A stretch of 64,000 nucleotides of DNA from Actinoallomurus sp963850195 (lineage in GTDB: Bacteria; Actinomycetota; Actinomycetes; Streptosporangiales; Streptosporangiaceae). Position 1 is the stretch's first letter; the number at the start of each line of letters is the position of its first letter. The notes under the pieces are model-generated. The model had not been told where the DNA came from. It made no database searches and was given only the letters and a program-made list of their open reading frames with translations. Made by a program: the position numbers and the translations under genes. This document shows positions 1 through 9,377 of the stretch, piece by piece. The stretch is from contig CAWKKD010000005.1 of NCBI GenBank assembly GCA_963850195.1, forward strand, positions 930,001 to 994,000, read 5' to 3'.

Positions 1-993
1 ACGATGTTCGCGGTGGCGACCTCGATGCCGCTGGCGGTGGCGGGCCGGGCGCTCGTGGGCCTCGGCGACGCGTTCACCTTCCTGAACGTCCTGCGGCTGG
101 CGGCCGAGTGGTTCCCCCGGCACCGGTTCGCGCTGCTGACGGCCCTCACCGCGATGACCGGGGCGCTCGGCCAGGTCGCCGGTACGGTCCCGCTCTCGGC
201 GGCGCTGCGGGCGTTCGGCTGGACGGCGACGTTCGGCGGGACCGCGGCGCTCAGTGTCCTGCTGGCGGGCGGTGTGTGGTGGTGGGTACGCGACCGGCCC
301 CCAGGTTCCCTGGAACGTTCCAGCATCCGGGTCCCCATCCTGCTCGACCTGCGCATGACGCTCGCGCAGCGCGGGACGCGTACGGCGCTGTGGACGCACT
401 TCACGCTGATGTCCTCGTTCATGCTGCTGGCGACGCTCTGGGGCTACCCGTACCTCGTCGAAGGGCTCGGCATGACCCCGGGCACGGCGCGGCTGGCCCT
501 GACGCTCTCGGCCGCGACGCCGGCGGTGGTCGCACCGGCGCTGGGGTGGATCGCGAGCCACCGGCCCGAGCTGCGCGGGCGGATCATCGTGTCCATCGCG
601 ACCGCCCTCGCGGTGATCTGGGTCGTCGCGGTCACCTGGCCCGGCGGGCACCTGCCCATACCGCTCGCGGTGACGCTCGTCCTGGTCAGCGCCGCCGGCA
701 GCGCGGCGTCGATGCTCGCCTTCGACCTCGCCCGCGACGCCAACCCGCCGAGCCGTGGCGGGATCGTCTCGGGGGTCGTCAACGTCGGCGGGTTCTCGGC
801 GGCGATGACCGCCTCGCTGGGCGCCGGGGCGCTGCTCGACGCCACCGGGGGCCGCGCCGACGCGACGGCCTTCCAGGTCGCCTTCGTCCCGATCACGGTG
901 TTCATCGCCGTCGGCGCGGTACGCGTGGCGTTCCTGCTGCTGCGGCGCACCCCGAGGGGCTCAGCCGGGGACGGACCAGCCGCGGGCGCGTAG
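1..993 (+). CDS. MFS transporter, 5'-truncated by window edge
   Basis: This is a major facilitator superfamily permease, seen only as its C-terminal 331 or so residues because the gene enters from the left edge. The visible part has about ten hydrophobic spans, with an MFS-like stretch GRALVGLGDAF near its beginning and a charged loop after the WWWVRDRP motif that fits the central cytoplasmic loop. A complete MFS protein has 12 spans and 400-450 residues, so roughly the first two spans are missing. The ATG at base 4 is probably internal, not the true start. The substrate cannot be told. Its 3' end overlaps the 3' end of tyrA by 33 bp on the opposite strand. Confidence 0.85.
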   Translation, partial: TMFAVATSMPLAVAGRALVGLGDAFTFLNVLRLAAEWFPRHRFALLTALTAMTGALGQVAGTVPLSAALRAFGWTATFGGTAALSVLLAGGVWWWVRDRPPGSLERSSIRVPILLDLRMTLAQRGTRTALWTHFTLMSSFMLLATLWGYPYLVEGLGMTPGTARLALTLSAATPAVVAPALGWIASHRPELRGRIIVSIATALAVIWVVAVTWPGGHLPIPLAVTLVLVSAAGSAASMLAFDLARDANPPSRGGIVSGVVNVGGFSAAMTASLGAGALLDATGGRADATAFQVAFVPITVFIAVGAVRVAFLLLRRTPRGSAGDGPAAGA

Positions 994-2043
994 TTCGCCG
1001 GCGAGGCGGTGTGCGGCGTTCGGCGTGACGCTCAGCTCGACCACACCGACCGGGTGGCCTGGCGAGTGCTCGATGGTGACGTCCTCGATGTTGACCCCGG
1101 CGACGCCCGCCGCCTGGAACAGCAGGGCCAGCTCGCCCGGACGGTCGGGGATGACGACGGACACGATGGTGTACGCGGCGGCGCGATCGCCGTGCTTGCC
1201 CGGCAGCCGGCGGCGGCCCGCGCCACCGCGCTCGAGCATCCCGGCGACGTCGGGGTGGGTGCCGTCGCGCAGGGCGGACGCGGTGGCCGTCAGGTCGGCA
1301 GCCACCTCGTCGATGACGTCGGCGACCGGTGCGGCGTTGGAGCTCAGGATGCCGATCCACAGGTCGGGGTCGCCCGCGGCGATGCGGGTCACGTCACGTA
1401 CGCCCTGGCCGGCCAGGCCCAGTGCCACCTCGGACGCGCCCTCGAGCCGTGCGGCGACCGCCGCGGCGGCCACGTGCGGGCCGTGCGAGACGAGCGCCAC
1501 CGCCCGGTCGTGCTCGTCGGCGCCGACGACGACCGTCTGCGCGCCACAGGCCGTCGCCAGCTCGGTGACGGCCTCGGTGGCCTCCGCCGAGGTCTCCGGT
1601 GTCGGGCACAGCGCCCACGGCCGCCCCAGGAAAAGGTCACCGCGCGCGGCGGCCGGACCCGAACGCTCCCGGCCCGCCAGCGGATGCCCGGCCACGAACC
1701 GGGTCAGGTCGCACCCGAGCTCGGTGGCCTCACGCAACGGCCGGGCCTTCACGCTCGCCACGTCGGTGTAGAAACGGGCCAGCTCGCGCTTCTGCGCGTC
1801 CAGCAGCGTGGCCGCGACGGCGGCCGGCGGCACCGCCAGCACCGCGAGGTCGGCGGGCGCGTCACCCTCACGCAGCGGCACTCCGGCGCCGAGCTCGGCC
1901 GCGAGGCGTACGAACGCGGGGTCACGGTCGGCGAGCGTGACCTCGGCTCCGTGCTCGCGCATGGCGAGCGCCACCGACGTCCCGATCAACCCGGTGCCGA
2001 TGACGACGATCCGCCGCAAACCGCTGATGACACTCACCTCCAC
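961..2043 (-). CDS. tyrA: Prephenate dehydrogenase (TyrA)
   Basis: This cytosolic enzyme oxidatively decarboxylates prephenate to 4-hydroxyphenylpyruvate in tyrosine synthesis, with NAD(P). It has 360 residues. An N-terminal Rossmann domain carries GTGLIGTS (residues 16-23), the helical prephenate dehydrogenase domain lies in the middle, and residues about 283-350 look like an ACT regulatory domain (IPDRPGELALLF), suggesting feedback control by an aromatic amino acid. The GTG start at 2043 follows a weak ribosome site; a GTG two codons downstream next to GGAG is an alternative. Chorismate mutase lies 80 bp upstream on the same strand, so the two consecutive pathway steps are neighbours. The cmk gene often seen downstream in actinobacteria is absent here. 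Confidence 0.93.
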   Translation of the reverse strand: MEVSVISGLRRIVVIGTGLIGTSVALAMREHGAEVTLADRDPAFVRLAAELGAGVPLREGDAPADLAVLAVPPAAVAATLLDAQKRELARFYTDVASVKARPLREATELGCDLTRFVAGHPLAGRERSGPAAARGDLFLGRPWALCPTPETSAEATEAVTELATACGAQTVVVGADEHDRAVALVSHGPHVAAAAVAARLEGASEVALGLAGQGVRDVTRIAAGDPDLWIGILSSNAAPVADVIDEVAADLTATASALRDGTHPDVAGMLERGGAGRRRLPGKHGDRAAAYTIVSVVIPDRPGELALLFQAAGVAGVNIEDVTIEHSPGHPVGVVELSVTPNAAHRLAGELRARGWSVPG

Positions 2044-2123
2044 GCGAGTACCAGCGTATCGACAACTCCCCCGGCCGTTCGCCGGAAGCCGGAGGGCCGG
2101 TCACCCGGCCGCTCCGGCATGGC

Positions 2124-2486
2124 TCACTGGGCGATGTCGAGCCGCAGCGCGGTGGCGCCGCGCAGGTAGACGTGCTGGATGGAGGAGCGTTCCCGGTCGG
2201 CCTCGATGTGTGCCATCAGCCGGATCACCCGCGGCAGCGCGTGCGGGACGTCGATCTCGCTCGCGCACAGCAACGGGACCTCGTGGAAGCCCAGCTTTCT
2301 CGCCGCCACGGCGGGGAACTCCGCGGTCAGGTCCGGCGTCGCCGTGAAGATCACGCTGATCACGTCGTCGGGGGTGAGAGCGTTACGGGTCATCACCTCG
2401 GTCACCAGTTCGGCCGTCGCCTCGTGGATCAGGTCACGCTCGTCGGCGTCGACCTGGGTCGCTCCGCGAATCGCGAGTACCGTCAC
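2124..2486 (-). CDS. aroH: Chorismate mutase, AroH class
   Basis: This enzyme isomerises chorismate to prephenate, the branch step to Phe and Tyr. It has 120 residues, the size of the trimeric Bacillus-type AroH fold. The expected active-site residues are all visible: the Arg in AIRGAT near residue 7, the Glu in ASEIDV, the Arg in PRVIRLM, and Tyr-Arg in HVYLRGA near the C-terminus. The GTG start at 2486 has a good GGAGG six bases upstream. It lies 30 bp behind the pseudouridine synthase and just before tyrA, so prephenate is made and used from one transcript. Confidence 0.94.
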   Translation of the reverse strand: MTVLAIRGATQVDADERDLIHEATAELVTEVMTRNALTPDDVISVIFTATPDLTAEFPAVAARKLGFHEVPLLCASEIDVPHALPRVIRLMAHIEADRERSSIQHVYLRGATALRLDIAQ

Positions 2487-2516
2487 AGCACCTCCAATGC
2501 CTGGGCGATCGACCGC

Positions 2517-3254
2517 TCAGAGCTCGACCGCCGCGTACAACTCTCCGATCTCCTTGGTCGTCAGCGCACGGATCGTGGCCGTCTTGAGGCGGCCGAGCTT
2601 CACCGGGCCGAACTCCGTACGTGCGAGCTGCTGCACCGGGTAGCCGGCCTCCGCGAGGAGGCGGCGCACGATGTGCTTGCGGCCCTCGTGCAGGACCACC
2701 TCGACGAGCACCCGCTTGCCGACCTGGTCGAAGATCCGGAAGTCGTCGGCCTTGGCGAACCCGTCCGCGAGCTGCAGACCCTGCCGCAGCCGCTTGCCGA
2801 GGTCGCGGCTGACCGGCCCGTGGATCTCCGCGAGGTAGGTCTTCTTGACGCCGTAGCGAGGGTGGATGAGCCGGTTGGACAGCTCGCCGTCGTTGGTGAG
2901 CAGCAGCAGGCCCTCGGTGTCGGTGTCGAGGCGACCGACGTGGAAGAGCCGCTCGGGCACGTCGCCGACGTACGCCGCGAGGGTCTTGCGTCCGCGCGGG
3001 TCGGACATGGTGCTGACCACGCCGGTGGGCTTGTTCAGCATGTAGTAGCGGAGTTCGGTACGGGTGGGGATCCGCTTGCCGTCGACATGGATGATGACCT
3101 GCTGTGGGTCGACGCGCGCGCCGAACCAGGTCACCTTCTCGCCGTCGACCGTCACCCGGCCGGCCGCGATCAGGTCCTCACAGGCCCGCCGGCTGGCGAT
3201 GCCCGCTTCGGCGAGCACCTTCTGGAGCCGCACGCCTTCGTTGGTCTGGTTCAC
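2517..3254 (-). CDS. rluB: 23S rRNA pseudouridine synthase, RluB/RsuA family
   Basis: This RNA-modifying enzyme converts uridine to pseudouridine, probably in 23S rRNA as RluB does. It has 245 residues. The N-terminal S4 RNA-binding domain covers about residues 8-55 (VRLQKVLAEAGIASRR), and the catalytic motif GRLDTDTEGLLLLTNDGE places the catalytic aspartate at residue 110. The GTG start overlaps the scpB stop as GTGA, so the gene is translationally coupled to scpB. The arrangement scpA-scpB-rluB is conserved in Gram-positive bacteria. RluB versus the related RluE/RsuA targets cannot be settled from sequence alone. Confidence 0.93.
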   Translation of the reverse strand: MNQTNEGVRLQKVLAEAGIASRRACEDLIAAGRVTVDGEKVTWFGARVDPQQVIIHVDGKRIPTRTELRYYMLNKPTGVVSTMSDPRGRKTLAAYVGDVPERLFHVGRLDTDTEGLLLLTNDGELSNRLIHPRYGVKKTYLAEIHGPVSRDLGKRLRQGLQLADGFAKADDFRIFDQVGKRVLVEVVLHEGRKHIVRRLLAEAGYPVQQLARTEFGPVKLGRLKTATIRALTTKEIGELYAAVEL

Positions 3255-4111
3255 TGCTGAAGTTCCTCTATGCCTTCCAGGTCATCGGGCAGGTAGGGAG
3301 CGAGATCGGGCAGCTCCTCCAGGGTGTTCAGGCCGAGCCGCTCCAGGAAGTAACCCGTGGTGCGGTGGAGCACGGCCTGATGCTCCGGATCGTGGCCCGC
3401 CTCCTCGATGAGTCCGCGCAGCGTCAGCGTGCGGATCACGCCGTCACTGTTGACGCCTCGGATCGCCGATACGCGGGCGCGGCTGACCGGCTGTCGGTAA
3501 GCCACCACCGCGAGCGTCTCGAGCGCGGCCTGCGTAAGCCGCGCCTGCTGGCCGTCCCGCACGAAGCGTTCGACAAGCGGCGCGCATACGTCACGAGTGT
3601 AGAACCGCCAGCCTCCTGCGATCTCCCTAAGCTCGAACCCCCGCGCCTGTCTCGTATATTCCTCCGCCAGCTCGCGGAGCGTGGCCGCCACCTCATCACG
3701 CGGCCGCTCAAGGATCTGGGCGAGCATGACCTCGGGCACCGGCTCGTCGACGACCAGCAGGATCGCCTCCAGCCCTGCCCGCAACGACGGCTCCCCCGGC
3801 CCCCCACGCCCCTCGTCTCCCGACGCCGCCGCGTCCGACGCCGCCGCGTCCGAGGCGGTGGTGTCGGAGGTAGTGGTGGTGTCAGGGGTGATGGTGTCCG
3901 AGGGCGCGAGTCCAGGGGCCGCAGGCTCAGGGAGCTCGGGCTCGGAGGTGGCTGCCTCTGCCGTCTCGGCCGCTGCCTCCGTCGTCTCGGGCTCGGCTTC
4001 CGAAGTCTCGGGCTCGGGCTCTGCCTCTTCGACCGGCAGGGCGCCGTTGGCGGCGGAGTGGTCGGGCGTGGGCTCGTCGGCGTCGTACGGTCCCGGCGTC
4101 GGCTCACTCAT
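3251..4111 (-). CDS. scpB: Segregation and condensation protein B (ScpB) with acidic N-terminal extension
   Basis: ScpB is the winged-helix kite subunit of the SMC-ScpAB condensin that organises and segregates the nucleoid. The conserved part starts near residue 105 (SLRAGLEAILLVVDEPVP) and runs through the two winged helices to about residue 275. The first 100 or so residues are an extension made almost wholly of Glu, Pro, Ala, Thr, Ser and Asp, with two DAAAS units in tandem, predicted to be disordered. The gene starts 8 bp inside scpA and ends in a GTGA overlap with rluB, so all three are coupled. Typical ScpB is about 180-220 residues; the extra length here is the acidic leader. Confidence 0.93.
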   Translation of the reverse strand: MSEPTPGPYDADEPTPDHSAANGALPVEEAEPEPETSEAEPETTEAAAETAEAATSEPELPEPAAPGLAPSDTITPDTTTTSDTTASDAAASDAAASGDEGRGGPGEPSLRAGLEAILLVVDEPVPEVMLAQILERPRDEVAATLRELAEEYTRQARGFELREIAGGWRFYTRDVCAPLVERFVRDGQQARLTQAALETLAVVAYRQPVSRARVSAIRGVNSDGVIRTLTLRGLIEEAGHDPEHQAVLHRTTGYFLERLGLNTLEELPDLAPYLPDDLEGIEELQQ

Positions 4112-4952
4112 CGCGTTTCTCCGCTGCTCGTCCGGAATAGTCGTCGCCGACGACGACGGAGCCGTCGTCGCTGCCGGTCCAGGTGATGGTCAGCTCACCG
4201 AGGGGTTCGAGCTGTTCGAGCGAGACCGCCTGCTCGCGGTACAGCTCCAGCACGGCCAGGAACCGAGCGACGATCTCGTACGTGCCGTCGCAGTCGTCGA
4301 TGAGGACGCGGAACGTGGCGCTCCGCATCCGGCGGAGGCGTTCGACGAGGAGGGCGGCCTGTTCTTTGACGCTGGCCTGCGGCGCGTAGATGTGCGCGAC
4401 GGACACGGTCGGCTCGGCCTTGGGCGCGAGCGCCTTGGCGGCGAGCCGCGCGAACGCCTCGGGCCCGAGGCCGATCAGCACCTCGGGCAGGAGGTTCGCG
4501 AACTTCGGCTCCATCGGCACGAGGCGCGGGTACCGCTTCGCCTGGTCGGCGATGCGGCCGGCGAAGACCGCCGCGACCTCCTTGTACGCCCGGTACTGCA
4601 GGAGGCGCGCGAACAGCAGGTCGCGGGCCTCCAGCAGCGCGAGGTCCTCCTCGTCCTCCACCTCACCCGCGGGCAGCAGACGTGCCGCCTTCAGGTCGAG
4701 CAGGGTGGCGGCGACGAGCAGGAAGTAGCTCGCCTGGTCAAGGTCCCATTCGCGTCCATGTGAGCGGATGTGCGAAATGAACTCGTCGGTGACCTTGTGG
4801 AGCGACACCTCGGTGATGTCGAGCTTGTGCTTGGCGATGAGCCCGAGCAGCAGGTCGAAGGGGCCCTCGAAATTGTCGAGGTGCACCTGGAACCCGTGGT
4901 GATGCTCCTCGGTGGTCGGCTCGCTCACCCCGTCAACGGTAGTCGAGGTCAC
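4104..4952 (-). CDS. scpA: Segregation and condensation protein A (ScpA)
   Basis: ScpA is the kleisin that bridges the two SMC heads and binds ScpB. The 282-residue product has the kleisin N-terminal signature FQVHLDNFEGPFDLLLGLI near residue 22, followed by KLDITEVSLHKVTDEF, and a C-terminal winged-helix portion with RFLAVLELYREQAV. It is separated from the ParA-like gene by 3 bp and overlaps scpB by 8 bp, indicating one operon for chromosome segregation factors. The GTG at 4952 is used as the start; an in-frame GTG (MSEPTTEEHH) seven codons later is possible. Confidence 0.94.
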   Translation of the reverse strand: MTSTTVDGVSEPTTEEHHHGFQVHLDNFEGPFDLLLGLIAKHKLDITEVSLHKVTDEFISHIRSHGREWDLDQASYFLLVAATLLDLKAARLLPAGEVEDEEDLALLEARDLLFARLLQYRAYKEVAAVFAGRIADQAKRYPRLVPMEPKFANLLPEVLIGLGPEAFARLAAKALAPKAEPTVSVAHIYAPQASVKEQAALLVERLRRMRSATFRVLIDDCDGTYEIVARFLAVLELYREQAVSLEQLEPLGELTITWTGSDDGSVVVGDDYSGRAAEKRDE

Positions 4953-4955
4953 GCA

Positions 4956-5888
4956 TCACCTGAGGAGGTGCCACCTCTGGAGTACCTCCTTGGCGAGCTC
5001 GCGGTAGGCGTTGGCACCCATGGACGACGGGTCGAAGCGGGTGATGGGCTCACCCACGACCGTGGCGTCCGGGAACCGCACCGTGCGGTTGATGACCGTG
5101 TGGAAGACCTGCTCACCGAAGGCGTCCACGATCCGGCCGAGCACCTCACGGGTGTGGAGCGTGCGCGAGTCGTACATCGTCGCCAGGAAGCCGTCGATCG
5201 CCAGGTCCTGGTTGAGCCGGCCCTGGACCTTCTCGATCGTCTCCATGAGCAGTGCGACACCCCGCATCGCGAAGTATTCGCACTCGAGTGGCACGAGGAC
5301 GCCCTCGCTCGCGGTCAGCGCGTTGACCGTCAGCAGGCCGAGCGACGGTTGACAGTCGATCATGATGTAGTCGTAGTCGGCCACGACGGGCTTGAGCAGA
5401 CCGCCGAGGATGTACTCGCGGCCGACCTCGTGGACGAGCTGGACTTCGGCGCCCGACAGATCGATGTTGCTCGGCAGCAGGTCCATGCCCTCGACGCTGG
5501 TCGAGAGGATGGCCTCCTCGGTCTCCACGCCCCGCTCCATGAGCAGGTTGTAGATCGTGAGGTCGAGCTGTCGTGGGTCGCCCTTGCCCAGGCCCACCGA
5601 CAGCGCGCCCTGTGGGTCGAAGTCGACGAGCAGCACACGGCGGCCCTGCTCAGCGAGCGCGGCTCCGAGGTTGATGGTCGTGGTCGTCTTGCCGACGCCG
5701 CCTTTTTGATTGCAGACCGAGACGATACGGGCAGGCCCGTGCTCGGTCAGCGTAGGCGGATCAGGGAACGACGGTTTGGGACGCCGTGTCGGGCCTAGCG
5801 GCGCGGCGTCACGTGGATCGGTCGCGATCGCGGTCGAGAGCGCCCTTTCGGAACGAGCTCTCTCCTGCTCAGTGCTGGGTTCAGTCAC
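4956..5888 (-). CDS. ParA/Soj-like ATPase
   Basis: This is a deviant Walker-A ATPase of the ParA/MinD superfamily, acting on the nucleoid or a cargo in DNA or protein positioning. It has 310 residues, with a 52-residue basic and Pro-rich leader followed by the deviant P-loop KGGVGKTT at residues 62-69, then LVDFDPQGAL and a switch segment DYIMIDCQPSLGLL. No parB or parS site lies beside it, so it is more likely the ParA paralogue always found upstream of scpA in actinobacteria than the origin-linked parA. It precedes scpA by 3 bp. Confidence 0.9.
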   Translation of the reverse strand: MTEPSTEQERARSERALSTAIATDPRDAAPLGPTRRPKPSFPDPPTLTEHGPARIVSVCNQKGGVGKTTTTINLGAALAEQGRRVLLVDFDPQGALSVGLGKGDPRQLDLTIYNLLMERGVETEEAILSTSVEGMDLLPSNIDLSGAEVQLVHEVGREYILGGLLKPVVADYDYIMIDCQPSLGLLTVNALTASEGVLVPLECEYFAMRGVALLMETIEKVQGRLNQDLAIDGFLATMYDSRTLHTREVLGRIVDAFGEQVFHTVINRTVRFPDATVVGEPITRFDPSSMGANAYRELAKEVLQRWHLLR

Positions 5889-5995
5889 CAGCTTCTCGAA
5901 CCTCCCCAGCGGCTCGGTTTGCCGTCAAGATGGGGACTCTATGGCCTGTCAACTAGAGCGGCAAGACGGCTCACCGCGCAACGCGGTATTAGGTT

Positions 5996-6907
5996 TCATG
6001 CGTTGGCGCGCGGGTGCGCGGACGCGTACACCTCGCGCAGCTTATCGACCGTGACCAAGGTGTAAACCTGGGTGGTCGTGACCGACGCGTGGCCCAGCAA
6101 TTCCTGCACCACCCTAACGTCGGCGCCACCGTCGAGGAGGTGGGTCGCGAAAGAGTGCCGGAGGGTGTGCGGCGAGACGTCCTTCAGGCCCGCGCGTCCG
6201 GCCGCCGACCGCAGCGTCGACCAGGCACTCTGCCGTGAGAGCCGCCCGCCGCGGGCGTTCAGGAACAGCGCCGGCACGCCCTGGCCGCGCGGCTTGAGCG
6301 CGGGCCGCGCCCGTACGAGGTAGGTCTCGAGGGCCTCCCGCGCGTACCTGCCGAGCGGCACCACGCGGTCCTTGCCACCCTTGCCGTGCAGGCGTACGAC
6401 GGCGTCGGCGAGCTCGATGTCGTCGACGGCGAGCCCGACTGCCTCCGAGATTCGCGCCCCGGTGCCGTAGAGCAGCTCGAGCAGCGCGCGGTCGCGCATC
6501 CCGCGTGCCGTGTCGCCGGGGCCGGCGACCGCGAGCAGCCGCTCGACCTCGTCGATGGCGATGGCCTTCGGCAGCCGTCGTGGCGGCGCGGGCGGCTTGA
6601 CCTCGCGCGCCGGGTCGGCCGCCGACATCCCCTCGCGTACGGCGAAACGGTGCAGCCCGCGCACCGCGACCACCGCACGCGCCGCGGATCCGGCGGCGAG
6701 CGGCGGGTGCCGCTCGTCGCCCTCGCGCAGCCCGGTCAGGAAGGAGACCACGTCGTCCTCGCCGACCTGGCCGATCGCGGTGCGTCCGCGCTCGGTCAGC
6801 AGGTCGACGTATCGCCGCAGGTCGCGCCGGTAGGAGCTGAGCGTGTTCGCGGCCAGCCCGCGCTCGACCGCGAGATGGTCGAGATAGGCGCGTACTTCGG
6901 CCTGCAA
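5996..6907 (-). CDS. xerD: Tyrosine recombinase XerD
   Basis: This recombinase works with XerC at dif to resolve chromosome dimers. It has 303 residues. A SAM-like core-binding N-terminal domain spans residues 1-95, and the catalytic domain carries the full set: Arg152 (GTGARISEAVGL), His247 and Arg250 (PHTLRHSFATHLL), His273 (LGHASVTTTQVY) and nucleophile Tyr282. Its place between the Nudix hydrolase and ParA is the standard actinobacterial one, so it is the housekeeping enzyme and not an integrase of a mobile element. The start taken is TTG at 6907 with a weak ribosome site, so the N-terminus may be off by a few residues. Confidence 0.94.
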   Translation of the reverse strand: MQAEVRAYLDHLAVERGLAANTLSSYRRDLRRYVDLLTERGRTAIGQVGEDDVVSFLTGLREGDERHPPLAAGSAARAVVAVRGLHRFAVREGMSAADPAREVKPPAPPRRLPKAIAIDEVERLLAVAGPGDTARGMRDRALLELLYGTGARISEAVGLAVDDIELADAVVRLHGKGGKDRVVPLGRYAREALETYLVRARPALKPRGQGVPALFLNARGGRLSRQSAWSTLRSAAGRAGLKDVSPHTLRHSFATHLLDGGADVRVVQELLGHASVTTTQVYTLVTVDKLREVYASAHPRANA

Positions 6908-6981
6908 CGCCCGGCCGACCTCTTCACCGGCGGCGGAAATCAGTGCGGCACCTCTCCCGACGAGTCATGGGCCTGCGCGGG

Positions 6982-7607
6982 TCACCTCTCCGGCGCGTCA
7001 GGTGGGCGCAGATCGCGATAGCCGGCGGCCCGGGCGGTGTAGACCGACAAGATACCCACCACCGCGAGCGGATTGTGGATGTCTCCGCGTCCGACCGCGG
7101 CGACCGCGTCGTCGAGCGGCACCCAGGCGACCGGCATGTCGGCCTCCTCGTGGATCCGCTCGAAGTCGAGCTCGTCGTCGGGGATCTCGGTGATGCCGCG
7201 GGCGAGGAAGACGCGTGCGCGCTCGTCGGTCATCCCCGGCGAGGTGAAGATGTCGACGAGGGTGTGCCACTCGCGTGCGCGGTAGCCCGCCTCCTCGGCC
7301 AGCTCGCGCTCGGCGGTGCGCCACAGCGGCTCACCGTCGACGTCGCGCAGGCCGGCGGGCGGCTCCCACAGCAGGCGGCCGACCGGGTGGCGGTACTGCC
7401 GGATGAGCATGACGCGCTCATCGTCGTCGAGGCAGATCACCCCGACCGACCCGGGATGGACGACGACGTCGCGCTCGATGAGCTCGGTGGTGTCGCCGCT
7501 CGGCATCCGGACCCGGTCCGTACGGACCCCGATGATGTGGCCGTCGAACCGTTCCACTCCGCTCTCGACGTTCCAGAGCTCGGGAACGTCGACGAGCTCC
7601 GGCGCGC

Positions 7608-7611
<4 letters not shown>
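6982..7611 (-). CDS. Nudix hydrolase, ADP-ribose pyrophosphatase type
   Basis: This enzyme hydrolyses a nucleoside diphosphate linked to another moiety; ADP-ribose is the best guess from the family. It has 209 residues. The Nudix box runs from Gly87 to Tyr110 (GLRDVDGEPLWRTAERELAE, then EAGY), one residue longer than the canonical spacing between the first Gly and Glu, as in many ADP-ribose pyrophosphatases. The segment QYRHPVGRLLWEPPAG just before the box also fits that family. The GTG start overlaps the pyrG stop as GTGA, so it is coupled to CTP synthase; longer reading frames upstream are shadows of pyrG. Confidence 0.9.
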
Positions 7612-9263
<1,652 letters not shown>

Positions 9264-9377
9264 GAAACACTCCCGTGGTCGTTGTCGCGGCGACGTTCAC
9301 CAGATCAGGGAACGGCCAATCTCCACGGGCCACCAGAATAACAGGGGATTTCGCTGATCAGAGCCGGAAAGGGCCGA

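Noticed and set aside
4956..5888. The origin-linked parA of a parABS system
   Set aside because: No parB or parS-like palindrome is near, and the position before scpA is that of the separate ParA-like paralogue.
5996..6907. xerD as a phage or integrative-element integrase
   Set aside because: It has the housekeeping length and lies in the conserved pyrG-xerD-parA-scpAB order, with no att repeats or phage genes.
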